Shown in pieces: positions 7,715 to 15,056 of a stretch of DNA of 21,642 bases. The stretch spans positions 1 through 21,642 of the forward strand of contig JAEWMB010000003.1 in the NCBI GenBank assembly GCA_023457255.1. Direction: 5' to 3'. Each line of letters begins with the position of its first letter. Within the stretch, counting starts at the first letter, position 1. The translations under genes were made by a program, and so were the position numbers. A model generated the notes under the pieces. The model did no database searches and was not told the origin of the DNA. It saw only the letters and a list, made by a program, of their open reading frames with translations. The DNA comes from Bacillota bacterium. Lineage in GTDB: Bacteria > Bacillota > Clostridia > Lachnospirales > Lachnospiraceae.

Positions 7715-8704
7715 ATGAGGAAACGCATTGCTGCTTTGTTCATTGTATCACTTATGATCGTATCACTTGCAGGATGTAAGAAGGATACAAAATATACAGA
7801 GGTGAATTTAACGGAAGTAGCTCACTCTATTTTCTATGCACCACAGTATGTGGCGATAGAATTAGGATATTTTGAAGAAGAGGGCTTAAAGGTAAATTTA
7901 ACCAATGGCCTTGGTGCTGATAAGACGATGACGGCTGTTCTTTCAGGCAATACTGACATTGGTTTTATGGGGTCCGAAGCATCTATTTATGTATATAATG
8001 AAGGTGAGAAAGATTATGTTGTTAACTTTGCGCAATTAACACAGCGTGCAGGTAACTTCTTAGTGTCCCGTGATAAGAATGAAAATTTTGCATGGGAGAA
8101 TTTAAAGGGAAAAACGGTAGTCGGCGGACGTATTGGCGGTATGCCGGAGATGATTTTCGAGTACATTCTTAAGAAGAATAATATTGATCCTAAGAAAGAT
8201 TTAAATATTATCCAGAATATTGATTTTGGTATTACTGCTCAAAGTTTTCAGGCGGGTACCGGCGATTATACCGTTGAATTCGAACCGGCGGCAACGGGTC
8301 TTGAGACTCAGAATGCGGGAAAGGTTGTTGCCTCTCTTGGTGTAGAGAGCGGTATGGTTCCTTATACTGCTTATTCTGCAAAGCTTAGTTATATCAAAGA
8401 TAATCCGGAGACAATTCAGAAATTTGTAAATGCTCTTCAAAAAGGTATGGATTATGTAAATACTCATACTGCAGAAGAAATTGCAAAGGTTATTAAGCCA
8501 CAGTTTAAAGAAACCGATATCGATACGGTAACGAAGATTGTAACCAGATACAAGGATCAACAGACTTGGAAGGAAGACCTGGTGTTTAAAGAAGAGAGCT
8601 TTCATCTGTTGCTGGATATCTTAGATAGCTCAGATATGTTGTCAAAACCTGCGCCATATTCGGATTTGGTTGACACGACATATGCGGTGAAAGCTGCAAA
8701 ATAA
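7715..8704 (+). CDS. ABC transporter substrate-binding lipoprotein, NMT1/SsuA family
   Basis: This 329-residue exported lipoprotein has a basic N-terminus, a hydrophobic helix and a lipobox LAGC with lipidated C21. The mature part matches the SsuA/THI5/NMT1 periplasmic-binding fold: HSIFYAPQYVAIELGYFEEEGLKVNL at about 37-62, then the GLGADKTMTAVLSGNTDIGFMGSEA ligand loop. Family members bind sulfonates, nitrate, pyrimidine precursors or similar small molecules; the ligand here is not determinable. The start has AGGGGGAT 4-5 nt upstream. No permease or ATPase gene is adjacent, and a terminator follows directly, so it is an orphan binding protein that must use a transporter encoded elsewhere. 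Confidence 0.88.
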   Translation: MRKRIAALFIVSLMIVSLAGCKKDTKYTEVNLTEVAHSIFYAPQYVAIELGYFEEEGLKVNLTNGLGADKTMTAVLSGNTDIGFMGSEASIYVYNEGEKDYVVNFAQLTQRAGNFLVSRDKNENFAWENLKGKTVVGGRIGGMPEMIFEYILKKNNIDPKKDLNIIQNIDFGITAQSFQAGTGDYTVEFEPAATGLETQNAGKVVASLGVESGMVPYTAYSAKLSYIKDNPETIQKFVNALQKGMDYVNTHTAEEIAKVIKPQFKETDIDTVTKIVTRYKDQQTWKEDLVFKEESFHLLLDILDSSDMLSKPAPYSDLVDTTYAVKAAK

Positions 8705-8719
8705 TTTAAGATAGAACAG

Positions 8720-8747
8720 AAAGCGCGGGAAAAACCCGTGCTTTTTT
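8720..8747 (+). terminator. rho-independent terminator of the lipoprotein gene
   Basis: AAAGCGCGGG (8720-8729) pairs with CCCGTGCTTT (8735-8744), one wobble, A5 loop, followed by a T-run. Confidence 0.9.
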
Positions 8748-8951
8748 AGTAACTAGAAATAGGTGTGATGCTAAGGGTAACGAAGTCTGCTTATTTTAGA
8801 AGGAAACTTAACAAAATGGTACTCCCAAGGAGTAGTGTATTATTAGAGTTACCGGAACAAAGGGATAAATTTATATTAATTAAATATAAAATAGCAATAA
8901 AAACATGAGAACTATTATCATAAACTTGCAAGATTGCCGAAAAAATGGTAG

Positions 8952-8957
8952 TATAAT
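8952..8957 (+). promoter_or_regulatory. -10 box of darA promoter
   Basis: A consensus TATAAT lies 44 nt before the darA ATG. The -35 is poor: TTGCAA at 8926-8931 gives a 20-nt spacer, so the promoter is only partly convincing. Confidence 0.5.
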
Positions 8958-9000
8958 AGATATCATACCGAAGTGTTTAGTAAATTTGGAGGTGGATTGT

Positions 9001-9339
9001 ATGAAGATGATCTTAGCAATTTTAAAAAATGATGATGAACAAGCTACAATTGCAGAGTTAAATAAGAAGCACTATTTTGTTACAAAGTTATCCTCTACCG
9101 GTGGTTTTCTGAAACAAGGGAACACTTCTTTGCTTATTGGTGTAGATGACAACAAGGTGGATGAAGTGTGTGGAATCTTAAAGAAAATGGCAGGTGTGCG
9201 AAATGAGGTCCAATGTTTGTCCTCATATGCAGGTACAGATTCAATGTATCCGGGAGTAAGCACCCCTTACCCAATTGATGTGCAGGAGGGTGGCGTAACG
9301 ATATTCGTACTTCCTGTTGAGCAATGCTATAAGATATAG
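9001..9339 (+). CDS. darA: cyclic-di-AMP receptor, PII-like (DarA/PstA)
   Basis: This 112-residue protein has the DarA signature TKLSSTGGFLKQGNTSLLIGVDDNKV (about 28-53), with a C-terminal beta-strand region GGVTIFVLPVEQ. DarA/PstA is a trimeric PII-like cytoplasmic protein that binds c-di-AMP; its downstream target is still poorly known. An upstream extension of the frame to 8905 is open, but the ATG at 9001 has GGAGG 8 nt upstream and the family's usual N-terminus MKMILAIL. In many Firmicutes darA sits near tmk and holB; here it is alone, behind its own promoter and ahead of a terminator. Confidence 0.93.
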   Translation: MKMILAILKNDDEQATIAELNKKHYFVTKLSSTGGFLKQGNTSLLIGVDDNKVDEVCGILKKMAGVRNEVQCLSSYAGTDSMYPGVSTPYPIDVQEGGVTIFVLPVEQCYKI

Positions 9340-9465
9340 TTATTGAAGTTAAATTATATATAAGGTTCTGTCATAACATAAAGTTGAGTTAAAGTAGTTT
9401 TTTTGGTGACTATAGTAATAGTCACCAAATTATTGTGCATTGGAATCCACTTAAATTATATTAGT

Positions 9466-9513
9466 GCCACAAGGTCAGTTTTTTCATAACGATTATGACC
9501 TTGCTGGCTTTTT
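9466..9513 (+). terminator. rho-independent terminator of darA
   Basis: GCCAC-AAGGTCA (9466-9477) pairs with TGACCTT-GCTGGC (9496-9508 region) through 12 pairs with one bulge, followed by five T. An inner TCATAA/TTATGA pair can form as an alternative. Confidence 0.8.
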
Positions 9514-9597
9514 ATATTTCCAGCACTTAATTGCTTGGTCTAAGGTTTAGTACCATTAAATAATGAAATCTATGTAATACTATGAACAAAATAAACT

Positions 9598-9647
9598 AAA
9601 AATCTCCGGAGACTTTGTATCATCCTTACTTTCTCTGGGGATTTTTT
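9598..9647 (+). terminator. second rho-independent terminator in the darA downstream gap
   Basis: A 15-bp stem (9598-9612 with 9632-9646, two wobbles) is followed by T-rich sequence. It lies 85 nt after the darA terminator. It could be a backup terminator or the end of an unannotated small RNA. Confidence 0.7.
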
Positions 9648-9750
9648 GTATAAAGAAAAATCCGAGCAATAATTCAAATCACAGTTAGCCTAGCGAAGCT
9701 GCTATAAGAGGCGAAAGAGAAGTTCCGAATAGGTATTTACTCAATCATAG

Positions 9751-9805
9751 AAAAATACCCCATAAAATTGAATAGCGTATGGTTGCTTAAACAATTTCAT
9801 GGGGT
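9751..9805 (-). terminator. minus-strand terminator after the acidic-tail membrane protein gene
   Basis: ACCCCATAAAATTG (9757-9770) pairs with CAATTTCATGGGGT (9792-9805), 13 of 14 positions. Read on the minus strand the stem is followed by ATTTTTCT, so it would end the transcript coming from 10250 or from pcrA. Confidence 0.7.
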
Positions 9806-9962
9806 TACTTTGAAAACAACAAAATAGACTGTCGTTCCTAAGAGCAAGTAAATGTATTATGCTCATAAAACTTTTTATGAAGATAAATTAATTAATAATC
9901 TAATACGTTATAAAACTCATTCGTAAAACTTATGCTAAATATCATTTTACTTGCTATATTTA

Positions 9963-10250
9963 TTATTCTTCTGTAGTTTCTGCATCGTCTGCACTATCAC
10001 AGCAGTCGCATTCAAAGTCGTCATCAAATTCATCGTCAAAATCATCTTCGAAATCTTCCAGATAATCAGGAGTCATAAATTTGTATACAGCATAAGCAAT
10101 ACCTGCAATAGCTGCGATTGCTCCGACAATAGCAAGTACGAAGATTACAGTATATTTCTTCTTCTCAATCGGATCTTCTTTTCTGTGGATTAACTCGCTT
10201 AACTTAGAAGCAGCAAGCATTTCGCTTATTTTGTCGATTTTATTATTCAT
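9963..10250 (-). CDS. small membrane protein with acidic, cysteine-containing tail
   Basis: This 95-residue protein starts at the ATG at 10250 (AGGAAG 7 nt upstream); an open extension to 10355 lacks a ribosome site. It has an amphipathic N-terminal part (MNNKIDKISEMLAASKLSELIHRKEDPIEKKK), one membrane helix (about residues 33-57, VIFVLAIVGAIAAIAGIAYAVYKF), and a strongly acidic tail (LEDFEDDFDDEFDDDFECDCCDSADDAETTEE) with C-D-C-C. Similar small proteins occur in Lachnospiraceae but I know of no function. The acidic/cysteine tail could bind metal, which is inference. It follows pcrA on the same strand and also has its own promoter. Confidence 0.75.
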   Translation of the reverse strand: MNNKIDKISEMLAASKLSELIHRKEDPIEKKKYTVIFVLAIVGAIAAIAGIAYAVYKFMTPDYLEDFEDDFDDEFDDDFECDCCDSADDAETTEE

Positions 10251-10412
10251 AACAGCACTTCCTTTCCTATTCTCTGATGATTCATTACAAACGAGTGGAC
10301 TATCATCATTTGTATTGATTTCGGTATTTGCATCCCACGAAGTAGCATGTACCATCGCGAAATAAAATCATGTGATTCAACATGATCTTATTTAATAAAT
10401 TCCGTCAAGTAT

Positions 10413-10421
10413 ATTATACCA
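10413..10421 (-). promoter_or_regulatory. extended -10 promoter of the acidic-tail gene
   Basis: On the minus strand TGGTATAAT is a perfect extended -10 (TGnTATAAT). The predicted start near 10406 gives a leader of about 155 nt that includes a 7-bp hairpin ATCATGT/ACATGAT. Confidence 0.6.
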
Positions 10422-10514
10422 CCCACTTGCATTTTTTACTATATGAAAATAAGAAAATTAAACCAGACTATGAAATATAGAGTATTTTTGACACCTTTTG
10501 CATATATTAATGCA

Positions 10515-12950
10515 TTATTCTACAATTTTTTCTAATTTAGCAAAGGAAGATAGCATTTTTTTGATACCTTGTTCTGCAAAATCCACAGTAACCTCGTAAT
10601 CTCTGCCACCTTTTGTTAGGTTTGTTACGATGCCTAGACCAAATTTTATATGTTTTACAGTATCACCAACGCCATATGGCAAAGTGCCAAGATTGCTGTT
10701 TCCAAAATTCTTGGTTGGTAAGGTCTTCCCTGCCGATGGCTGAAAGCCACGCACTGTTTTTGTTTGACCAGAGAAGGAGGGCATGGAATTAATTCCGGAA
10801 CCCATTCCTACGCCTTGCTTAGAAGGTGTTTCTTTATCGAACCTAGTATCCTCGTAATTACTTGCAGTTTTTGCATAGGGATTATTTGAGCCAAACATGC
10901 TGCGAGCCTGGTTTGAAAAGTTTGGTGATGCATTTCGAATCGGACTTCTATCATAGGAATCCTTCGCAAGGTAACCTTTATTTTGTGCGGACTGTATCGT
11001 TAAAAGATAGCGAGGTATCTCATTAATAAATCTGGAAGGCCGGTTAAATTGAGTTTCACCGCGCATCATTCGCTGTCTGGCTGCACTTAAATGAAGCTGT
11101 TTCATTGCTCTTGTAATTCCTACATAGCAAAGACGTCGTTCCTCTTCAATTTCAAGTTCCGGATTTTCTGCATTGATTGCCATATAACTAGGGAAGATTC
11201 CTTCCTCCATACCGCAAAGATACACATAAGGAAACTCAAGACCTTTTGCACTATGAAGGGTCATTAATACCACATGATTGCTGTCTTCCTCCAGAGAATC
11301 AATATCAGCAACCAAGGCAACTTCCTCCAGGAAGCCGCTGAGGGTTGGAGGTTCGGCTGCTTCCACCTCATAAGTAACGATTTTATTGATAAGTTCGTTG
11401 ATATTTCCGATTCGATCTTCCGCGGACTCATCATCACCTTCTTCTAATTCTTTTAAATATCCGGTACCCTCTAAAATTTCATCCATCAAATCCTTTAAGG
11501 TAAAGGTATCGGAATTTAGTTTACTTTTTACCGTTTCAATAAAACTGACAAAGGAAGTGATTTTTGAGGTAGAACGCCCTAATCCGGGGATATTTTCCGC
11601 ATGACGCAAAGCGCTGTAAAAGCTCATATTATTTTTTACAGAATAATCTTCCACACGGTCAAGGGTGGTTAATCCAATCCCTCGCTTAGGAACATTTATA
11701 ATTCGCTTTACCGCTATGCTATCAAGACCGTTATCGATTGTTTTTAGGTAAGCTAGAAGGTCCTTAATTTCTTTTCTTTGATAGAAGTTTATACTGCCGA
11801 TAATTTTATAAGGAACACTTCGCTGAATCATTTTCTCTTCCAAAACACGGGATTGTGCATTCGTTCGATAGAGGATGGCAAAGTTATTAAAAGAAATCCC
11901 ATCTTGTTCCTGTAATGTTTTGATGCTGTCAACTACCTGACTTGCTTCCTCAAAATCAGTCTCATACTGGCAAAAAGTAACTTGTTCGCCGTCTTCATTA
12001 TCAGTCCATAGAGATTTATCTTTACGGCCAAGATTATTATGAATTACTTCATTGGCTGCATTCAGAATGCTTTTTGTTGAACGATAGTTTTGCTCCAGCT
12101 TAATCACCACAGCATCCGGATATTCCTTCTCGAAGTCAAGAATATTTCGAATGTTAGCACCACGGAATTTATAGATGGACTGATCGTCATCCCCCACAAC
12201 ACAAAGGTTATGTTCCACTTCATTATATTCATTAAAACTATGTGCAAGTAAACGTATTAACTTAAATTGAATGGTATTGGTATCCTGATACTCATCCACC
12301 ATAATGTATCGAAAGCGATTGCGGTAGTAATTCAAAGCTTCCGTATTCGACTGGAACAATTCTACGGTTTTCATAATCAAATCATCAAAATCAAGGGCAT
12401 TGTTTGTCTTGAGACGTCTCTGATACTCCTTATACACATTGGCAAGCTTCATTTTATTATAATCACCCAATACGGAAAGCTCGTATTCTTCCGGTGAAAT
12501 ACCCTCATCTTTGGCACTTGAAATAGCGGACAGAAAGACTCTTTCCTTGGTCTGCTTGGTATCAATTTGCAGGAATTTTAAAACTTCACGCATTAAAGTC
12601 TTTTGATCATCAGAATCATAGATTGTAAAATTGCGGTCATATCCGAGAGATTCGATAAAACGTCTTAATATTCGAACACAGGTGGAATGGAAAGTACTAA
12701 CCCAGATATTTTCAGCACCATATCCGACAATCTTATCAACACGTTCTCTCATTTCTTTGGCGGCTTTATTCGTAAAGGTCAGTGCCATAATCTGATATGG
12801 ATTTACATTGCTCTCATCGATCAGATATGCAATTCTATGGGTTAACACTCTTGTCTTACCGGAACCGGCCCCAGCTAAGATAAGCATCGGGCCACGGTCA
12901 TGCTCCACGGCTCTTCGCTGTTCCGGGTTTAGGGAATCGTATATACTCAT
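10515..12950 (-). CDS. pcrA: ATP-dependent DNA helicase PcrA (UvrD/Rep family)
   Basis: This is an 811-residue superfamily 1A 3'-5' helicase for repair and for removing obstacles from replication forks. All key motifs are visible: Q-motif LNPEQRRAV (7-15), Walker A AGAGSGKT (26-33), Ia TFTNKAA, Walker B VDEYQDT (218-224), motif III GDDDQSIYKFRGA (253-265), motif IV QNYRS (287-291), motif V TLHSAKGLEFPYVYL and motif VI RRLCYVGITRA. A long, low-complexity Ser/Asn/Gly-rich linker precedes a C-terminal Tudor-like domain (YGVGDTVKHIKFGLGIVTNL), the RNA-polymerase-contacting part in Bacillus PcrA. The start has AAAGG about 11 nt upstream. pcrB and ligA, often neighbours in Bacilli, are not here. 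Confidence 0.95.
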   Translation of the reverse strand: MSIYDSLNPEQRRAVEHDRGPMLILAGAGSGKTRVLTHRIAYLIDESNVNPYQIMALTFTNKAAKEMRERVDKIVGYGAENIWVSTFHSTCVRILRRFIESLGYDRNFTIYDSDDQKTLMREVLKFLQIDTKQTKERVFLSAISSAKDEGISPEEYELSVLGDYNKMKLANVYKEYQRRLKTNNALDFDDLIMKTVELFQSNTEALNYYRNRFRYIMVDEYQDTNTIQFKLIRLLAHSFNEYNEVEHNLCVVGDDDQSIYKFRGANIRNILDFEKEYPDAVVIKLEQNYRSTKSILNAANEVIHNNLGRKDKSLWTDNEDGEQVTFCQYETDFEEASQVVDSIKTLQEQDGISFNNFAILYRTNAQSRVLEEKMIQRSVPYKIIGSINFYQRKEIKDLLAYLKTIDNGLDSIAVKRIINVPKRGIGLTTLDRVEDYSVKNNMSFYSALRHAENIPGLGRSTSKITSFVSFIETVKSKLNSDTFTLKDLMDEILEGTGYLKELEEGDDESAEDRIGNINELINKIVTYEVEAAEPPTLSGFLEEVALVADIDSLEEDSNHVVLMTLHSAKGLEFPYVYLCGMEEGIFPSYMAINAENPELEIEEERRLCYVGITRAMKQLHLSAARQRMMRGETQFNRPSRFINEIPRYLLTIQSAQNKGYLAKDSYDRSPIRNASPNFSNQARSMFGSNNPYAKTASNYEDTRFDKETPSKQGVGMGSGINSMPSFSGQTKTVRGFQPSAGKTLPTKNFGNSNLGTLPYGVGDTVKHIKFGLGIVTNLTKGGRDYEVTVDFAEQGIKKMLSSFAKLEKIVE

Positions 12951-13182
12951 GAGGTATCAAACCTTTCTTATTTATTTCTATTTTCTTTTTCAGTAAGAGA
13001 TATTATAAATTACTTTTTATGAGAACATATTTGAAATTCTTATAGCTTTTCAAACTTTATAACCTGATAAGATTATAAAATTTCAATTAGAGATTTCTAA
13101 AAATCATAAATGGACCTTTTCATGAAAACATAAAAATGTAACAATAAACTATAACCATTTACTTAAAAGCAAACATATGTTT

Positions 13183-13211
13183 ATTATAGCATGCAGGGGA
13201 GGGAGATACAA
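13183..13211 (-). promoter_or_regulatory. promoter of pcrA
   Basis: On the minus strand TTGTAT (13211-13206), a 17-nt spacer and TATAAT (13188-13183) preceded by TGC form a strong extended -10 promoter. The start near 13176 implies a leader of roughly 225 nt. Confidence 0.75.
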
Positions 13212-13270
13212 TAGGAAATCCCAAGGTCAGAATTCGATGTTGTAGGATCACAATACATGTGCTGCAACGA

Positions 13271-13350
13271 AAGAAAATAAAATACGGAAACCTCTCTTTT
13301 GTGTTTTAGTCACCATAACAAAAATATCAACAAAGAAGCGTTTCCGCAGG
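13271..13350 (-). ncRNA. candidate short hairpin transcript upstream of pcrA
   Basis: On the minus strand a promoter-like pair TAGACG (13382-13377), 18-nt spacer, TATACT (13358-13353) would start at about 13346. It is followed by an imperfect stem (CGGAAAC...GTTTCCG at 13346-13340 and 13291-13285, extendable to about 15 of 19 positions) and a T-rich tail TATTTTATTTTC. It is a weak candidate for a 70-75-nt RNA, or alternatively an upstream leader/attenuator. Confidence 0.25.
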
Positions 13351-13457
13351 CTAGTATAACACAGGATATGAGATACCGTCTATATGAATGAAATATGCTG
13401 AGAAATTTATTATAGGAGTAGCTGGTTTACAAGATAAAATCATCTGATTTATTCATG

Positions 13458-13486
13458 TTGACATGTGGTATTCATTACTATATAAT
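13458..13486 (+). promoter_or_regulatory. perfect-consensus sigma-A promoter of DUF1836 gene
   Basis: TTGACA (13458-13463), 17 nt, TATAAT (13481-13486) match the consensus at all 12 positions. The start near 13493 leaves a leader of only about 13 nt. Such a strong promoter suggests either high expression or control by a repressor. Confidence 0.9.
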
Positions 13487-13505
13487 GTGACATAGAGGTG
13501 ATATT

Positions 13506-14171
13506 TTGGAGAAACAGCGGAAAAAAGAGATAATAGAGCTCATTGAAGGCTTGCGAAAAATCAATTATGTAAAGCCTGGAGATGTTCCCAATATTGATTT
13601 ATATATGGATCAGGTGACCACGTTTATGGACAAACACTTAGAGTCCTCGAAGCGTTATTCAGAGGATAAATTGCTGACCAAAACGATGATTAATAACTAT
13701 ACGAAAAACAACTTGCTTCCGTCACCAAATAAGAAGAAATACTCCAAGGATCATATGTATCTTCTTATATTTATCTATTACATGAAGAATATATTATCTA
13801 TTAGTGATATTCAAAGTATATTAACTCCTTTGACTGAAAAATTCTTCGAGGGGGATAGTAAGGTTAGCTTAGAAGAGGTTTATGAAGAAATCTTTCGGCA
13901 GGGGAATGAAATCTCTATGACGGTTAGTAAGGATGTGGCTCGTAAGTATCAAAAGTCAAAAGATGCTTTTCCTGAGATGGATGTCCAAAAGGATCAAGAT
14001 TTCTTACAGATGTTTTCCTTTGTTTGTATGTTATGTTTTGACGTGTACATGAAAAAACAAATGATTGAGAAGATAATAGACGATCATTTTTCAATACCGC
14101 CCGAAAAGGAAAAAAATGCAAAAGAGAAATCAAAAGAGCATTCAAAAGATAAGGATAAATTATCAAAATAG
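13506..14171 (+). CDS. DUF1836 family putative DNA-binding protein
   Basis: This 221-residue protein starts at TTG (GAGGTG 5 nt upstream). Residues about 28-110 match DUF1836: NIDLYMDQVTTFMDKHL, then LTKTMINNYTKNNLLPSPNKKKYSKDHMYLLIFIYYMKNILSISDIQSIL. This looks like a MerR-type winged helix, with N-N-Y-x-K-x-x-L-x-P-x-P-x-K-K-x-Y as the recognition region. The rest is helical and ends in a Lys/Glu-rich tail (about 198-221). A transcription regulator is likely by fold, but targets are unknown. It is monocistronic and ends at a terminator shared with yerC. Confidence 0.85.
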   Translation: MEKQRKKEIIELIEGLRKINYVKPGDVPNIDLYMDQVTTFMDKHLESSKRYSEDKLLTKTMINNYTKNNLLPSPNKKKYSKDHMYLLIFIYYMKNILSISDIQSILTPLTEKFFEGDSKVSLEEVYEEIFRQGNEISMTVSKDVARKYQKSKDAFPEMDVQKDQDFLQMFSFVCMLCFDVYMKKQMIEKIIDDHFSIPPEKEKNAKEKSKEHSKDKDKLSK

Positions 14172-14286
14172 TTAATAGGAAAAGTGTAGGGTAAACAATT
14201 AAACCCTATTATAACATAAGGGGGATGTGGCTTTATCACTCTATTTTAGTGATTTGCGATACCTTTCTATTTTTGCTTTTGGGTAT

Positions 14287-14342
14287 AAAAGGAGGCTGTT
14301 GCTCCAATAGATTATTCGTCTATTTTTGTAACAGCCTCTTTT
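14287..14342. terminator. bidirectional terminator between DUF1836 gene and yerC
   Basis: AAAAGGAGGCTGTTGC (14287-14302) pairs with GTAACAGCCTCTTTT (14328-14342) through about 14 pairs with one bulge, and an inner AATAGA/TCTATT pair extends it. T-runs lie on both sides. Confidence 0.88.
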
Positions 14343-14351
14343 GCTATTCTA

Positions 14352-14669
14352 TTATTGTTCTTCTTCCTCATCCATTTGTGGAATTTCAGGAATTCTGCTA
14401 AATACCAAATCATAACCATCATTACCGTAATTTAGGGAACGGTTCACACGACTTATCGTAGCAGTTGAAGCGCCCGTTTTTTCTGCTATTTCAAGATATG
14501 TTTTCTTTGCGCGAAGCATTGCAGCTACTTCGAAACGCTGAGAAAGAGAAAGTAATTCATTCACAGTACAGATATCTTCAAAAAAAACATAGCACTCGTC
14601 CTTATTCTTTAGACTTAAAATCGCTTCAAATAAATAATCAACTGAAGCATTCTTAATATTTTTACTCAT
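14352..14669 (-). CDS. yerC: YerC/YecD-type TrpR-related repressor
   Basis: This 105-residue all-helical protein belongs to the YerC/TrpR-like family. After three helices with SLSQRFEVAAMLRAKKTYLEIAEK comes a helix-turn-helix TYLEIAEKTGASTATISRVNRSL (about 57-79) and an acidic tail. The regulated genes and any ligand are unknown; the tryptophan-binding residues of true TrpR need not be conserved. AAAGGAG lies about 8 nt before the ATG. In Bacillus subtilis yerC lies near pcrA, and it is near pcrA here too. A perfect 11-bp inverted repeat 110 nt upstream could be its own operator. Confidence 0.88.
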   Translation of the reverse strand: MSKNIKNASVDYLFEAILSLKNKDECYVFFEDICTVNELLSLSQRFEVAAMLRAKKTYLEIAEKTGASTATISRVNRSLNYGNDGYDLVFSRIPEIPQMDEEEEQ

Positions 14670-14779
14670 TTTAATTACTCCTTTATAAGCTTTGCAATCA
14701 GTAAGTATGATACAGGATTTTTTATCCTAAGTAGTCAAAATAGCTACGATACTGGACAGCTAGCTACTTTCGTAAAAAT

Positions 14780-14812
14780 ATACGATTCTAAAAGCTATAA
14801 ATAGAATCGTAT
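14780..14812. promoter_or_regulatory. 11-bp perfect inverted repeat, possible YerC operator
   Basis: ATACGATTCTA (14780-14790) and TAGAATCGTAT (14802-14812) are perfect arms around 11 nt, overlapping a TTGATA -35-like box reading toward yerC. Centre-to-centre spacing of two helical turns suits a dimeric repressor. Confidence 0.45.
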
Positions 14813-14943
14813 CAATTATAACTATGTGTTCTACCTCATATAACTCTGATACAGTCACATTTTATCACTATACATTACTAAAGTAAAGAGTATTTTCTTA
14901 TGTTTTTATGAAAGTTTTCTTAATTCGAATAAGCTTGATAATC

Positions 14944-14972
14944 TAGACAATAAGGAGAAGATTCGATATAAT
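14944..14972 (+). promoter_or_regulatory. sigma-A promoter of rlmCD
   Basis: TAGACA (14944-14949), 17-nt spacer, TATAAT (14967-14972). The predicted start near 14979 gives a leader of about 78 nt. Confidence 0.8.
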
Positions 14973-15056
14973 GGATAAAGTGTTTCTTAGGAGTAAATAA
15001 AAGGATAATAATCAGTCATTTACTTGGCTTAAGTGTAAAATAGAGAGGAAAATACG

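Larger units (their letters stand above)
9340..9962. other. hairpin-rich 623-nt gap without a gene
   Basis: No convincing open frame is present. The stretch holds an AT-rich perfect hairpin TTTGGTGACTAT/ATAGTCACCAAA (9402-9429), the darA terminator, a further plus-strand terminator at 9598-9647 with no gene of its own, and a minus-strand terminator at 9751-9805. A short transcript ending at 9647 is conceivable, but no promoter is evident. Confidence 0.6.
12951..13505. other. divergent 555-nt gap between pcrA and the DUF1836 gene
   Basis: No gene-sized frame is convincing. The gap contains the pcrA promoter, a palindrome AAACATATGTTT (13171-13182) at the predicted pcrA transcript start, an imperfect long inverted repeat at 13285-13346 that could be a small minus-strand transcript, and the promoter of the DUF1836 gene at the right end. 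Confidence 0.6.
14670..15056. other. divergent 387-nt gap between yerC and rlmCD
   Basis: No gene is seen. The gap holds a small hairpin AGGAT/ATCCT (14716-14727 region), two copies of TAGCTAC 20 bp apart (14741-14747, 14761-14767), the inverted repeat at 14780-14812, and the rlmCD promoter. The yerC promoter probably overlaps the repeat cluster. Confidence 0.5.

Noticed and set aside
8768..8908. 46-codon basic peptide frame before darA
   Set aside because: The ribosome site is too close to the ATG and the composition is unremarkable; it ends just before the darA promoter region. Not convincing as a gene.
9402..9429. TTTGGTGACTAT/ATAGTCACCAAA hairpin as a terminator of darA
   Set aside because: The T-run precedes rather than follows the stem on the plus strand; the terminator at 9466-9513 is a better fit.
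9951..10193. Cysteine- and Phe-rich 80-codon frame on the plus strand
   Set aside because: It is antisense to the acidic-tail gene; the composition is the mirror of GAT/GAA codons and there is no ribosome site.
14971..15000. Nine-codon leader peptide before rlmCD
   Set aside because: Its ATG lies inside the -10 box, upstream of the predicted transcript start.
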